6,387 nt of DNA from Bacteroidales bacterium (GTDB lineage: Bacteria > Bacteroidota > Bacteroidia > Bacteroidales > UBA7960), in the NCBI GenBank assembly GCA_003553005.1, contig PUPG01000075.1:1-6387 (forward strand), given 5' to 3'. Shown one piece after another: positions 6,367 through 6,387 of the stretch. Under the pieces are notes generated by a model, which was not told the DNA's origin, searched no databases, and was given only the letters and a program-made list of their open reading frames with translations. Positions within the stretch are counted from its first letter, which is position 1; each line of letters begins with the position of its first letter. A program made the position numbers and the translations under genes.

Positions 6367-6387
6367 CACATTGTTTTTGCCTAAAAA

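Larger units (their letters stand above)
5978..6387. other. 410-base non-coding upstream region of the efflux operon
   Basis: No convincing gene is present on either strand. Base composition drops sharply compared with the coding part; about 6181-6240 is especially AT-rich. Near the adaptor gene lie two separate tandem arrays (5990-6021 and 6035-6083). Farther right, GCAAA/TTTGC words recur many times between 6159 and 6387, and Bacteroidota-type promoter motifs can be found facing both ways. The most economical reading is a promoter and long leader for the minus-strand operon, plus a promoter for a rightward gene starting beyond the window. No regulator gene, tRNA or clear intrinsic terminator is seen. 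Confidence 0.6.

Overview
The window looks like a piece of a Bacteroidota chromosome (inference). Three things point that way: the character of the cysteinyl-tRNA synthetase tail, A-rich gene starts without clear Shine-Dalgarno sequences, and promoter-like TAnnTTTG/TTTG motifs in the AT-rich non-coding end. No 16S or marker phylogeny can be done from this window, so the assignment is moderate at best.

Layout: positions 1-317 (+ strand) hold the last 104 codons of cysS. After a 44-base convergent gap comes a three-gene block on the minus strand, transcribed right to left. Its first gene is a membrane fusion (periplasmic adaptor) protein at 5977-4838. Next is a full-length HAE-1 type RND inner-membrane pump at 4718-1659, and last a TolC-type outer-membrane channel at 1693-362. 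The pump and channel genes overlap by 35 bases; adaptor and pump are separated by 119 non-coding bases. The right end (5978-6387) is about 410 bases with no convincing gene. It is AT-rich and holds two tandem short-repeat arrays close to the adaptor start, plus promoter-like motifs pointing both ways.

How the genes work together: the three products form a complete tripartite efflux system. The pump uses the proton gradient (Asp-Asp in TM4 and Lys in TM10 are present), the adaptor bridges the periplasm, and the TolC-like channel crosses the outer membrane. The substrate cannot be read from sequence, and no regulator gene lies in the window.

Novelty: I do not see a new biological system here; the coding part is a textbook efflux operon. 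The parts worth a second look are non-coding or architectural: a period-7 tandem array and a period-16 duplication in the probable leader of the operon, the hairpin-bearing gap between adaptor and pump, and the 35-base dual-coding overlap that places the channel's signal-peptide start inside the pump's acidic tail.
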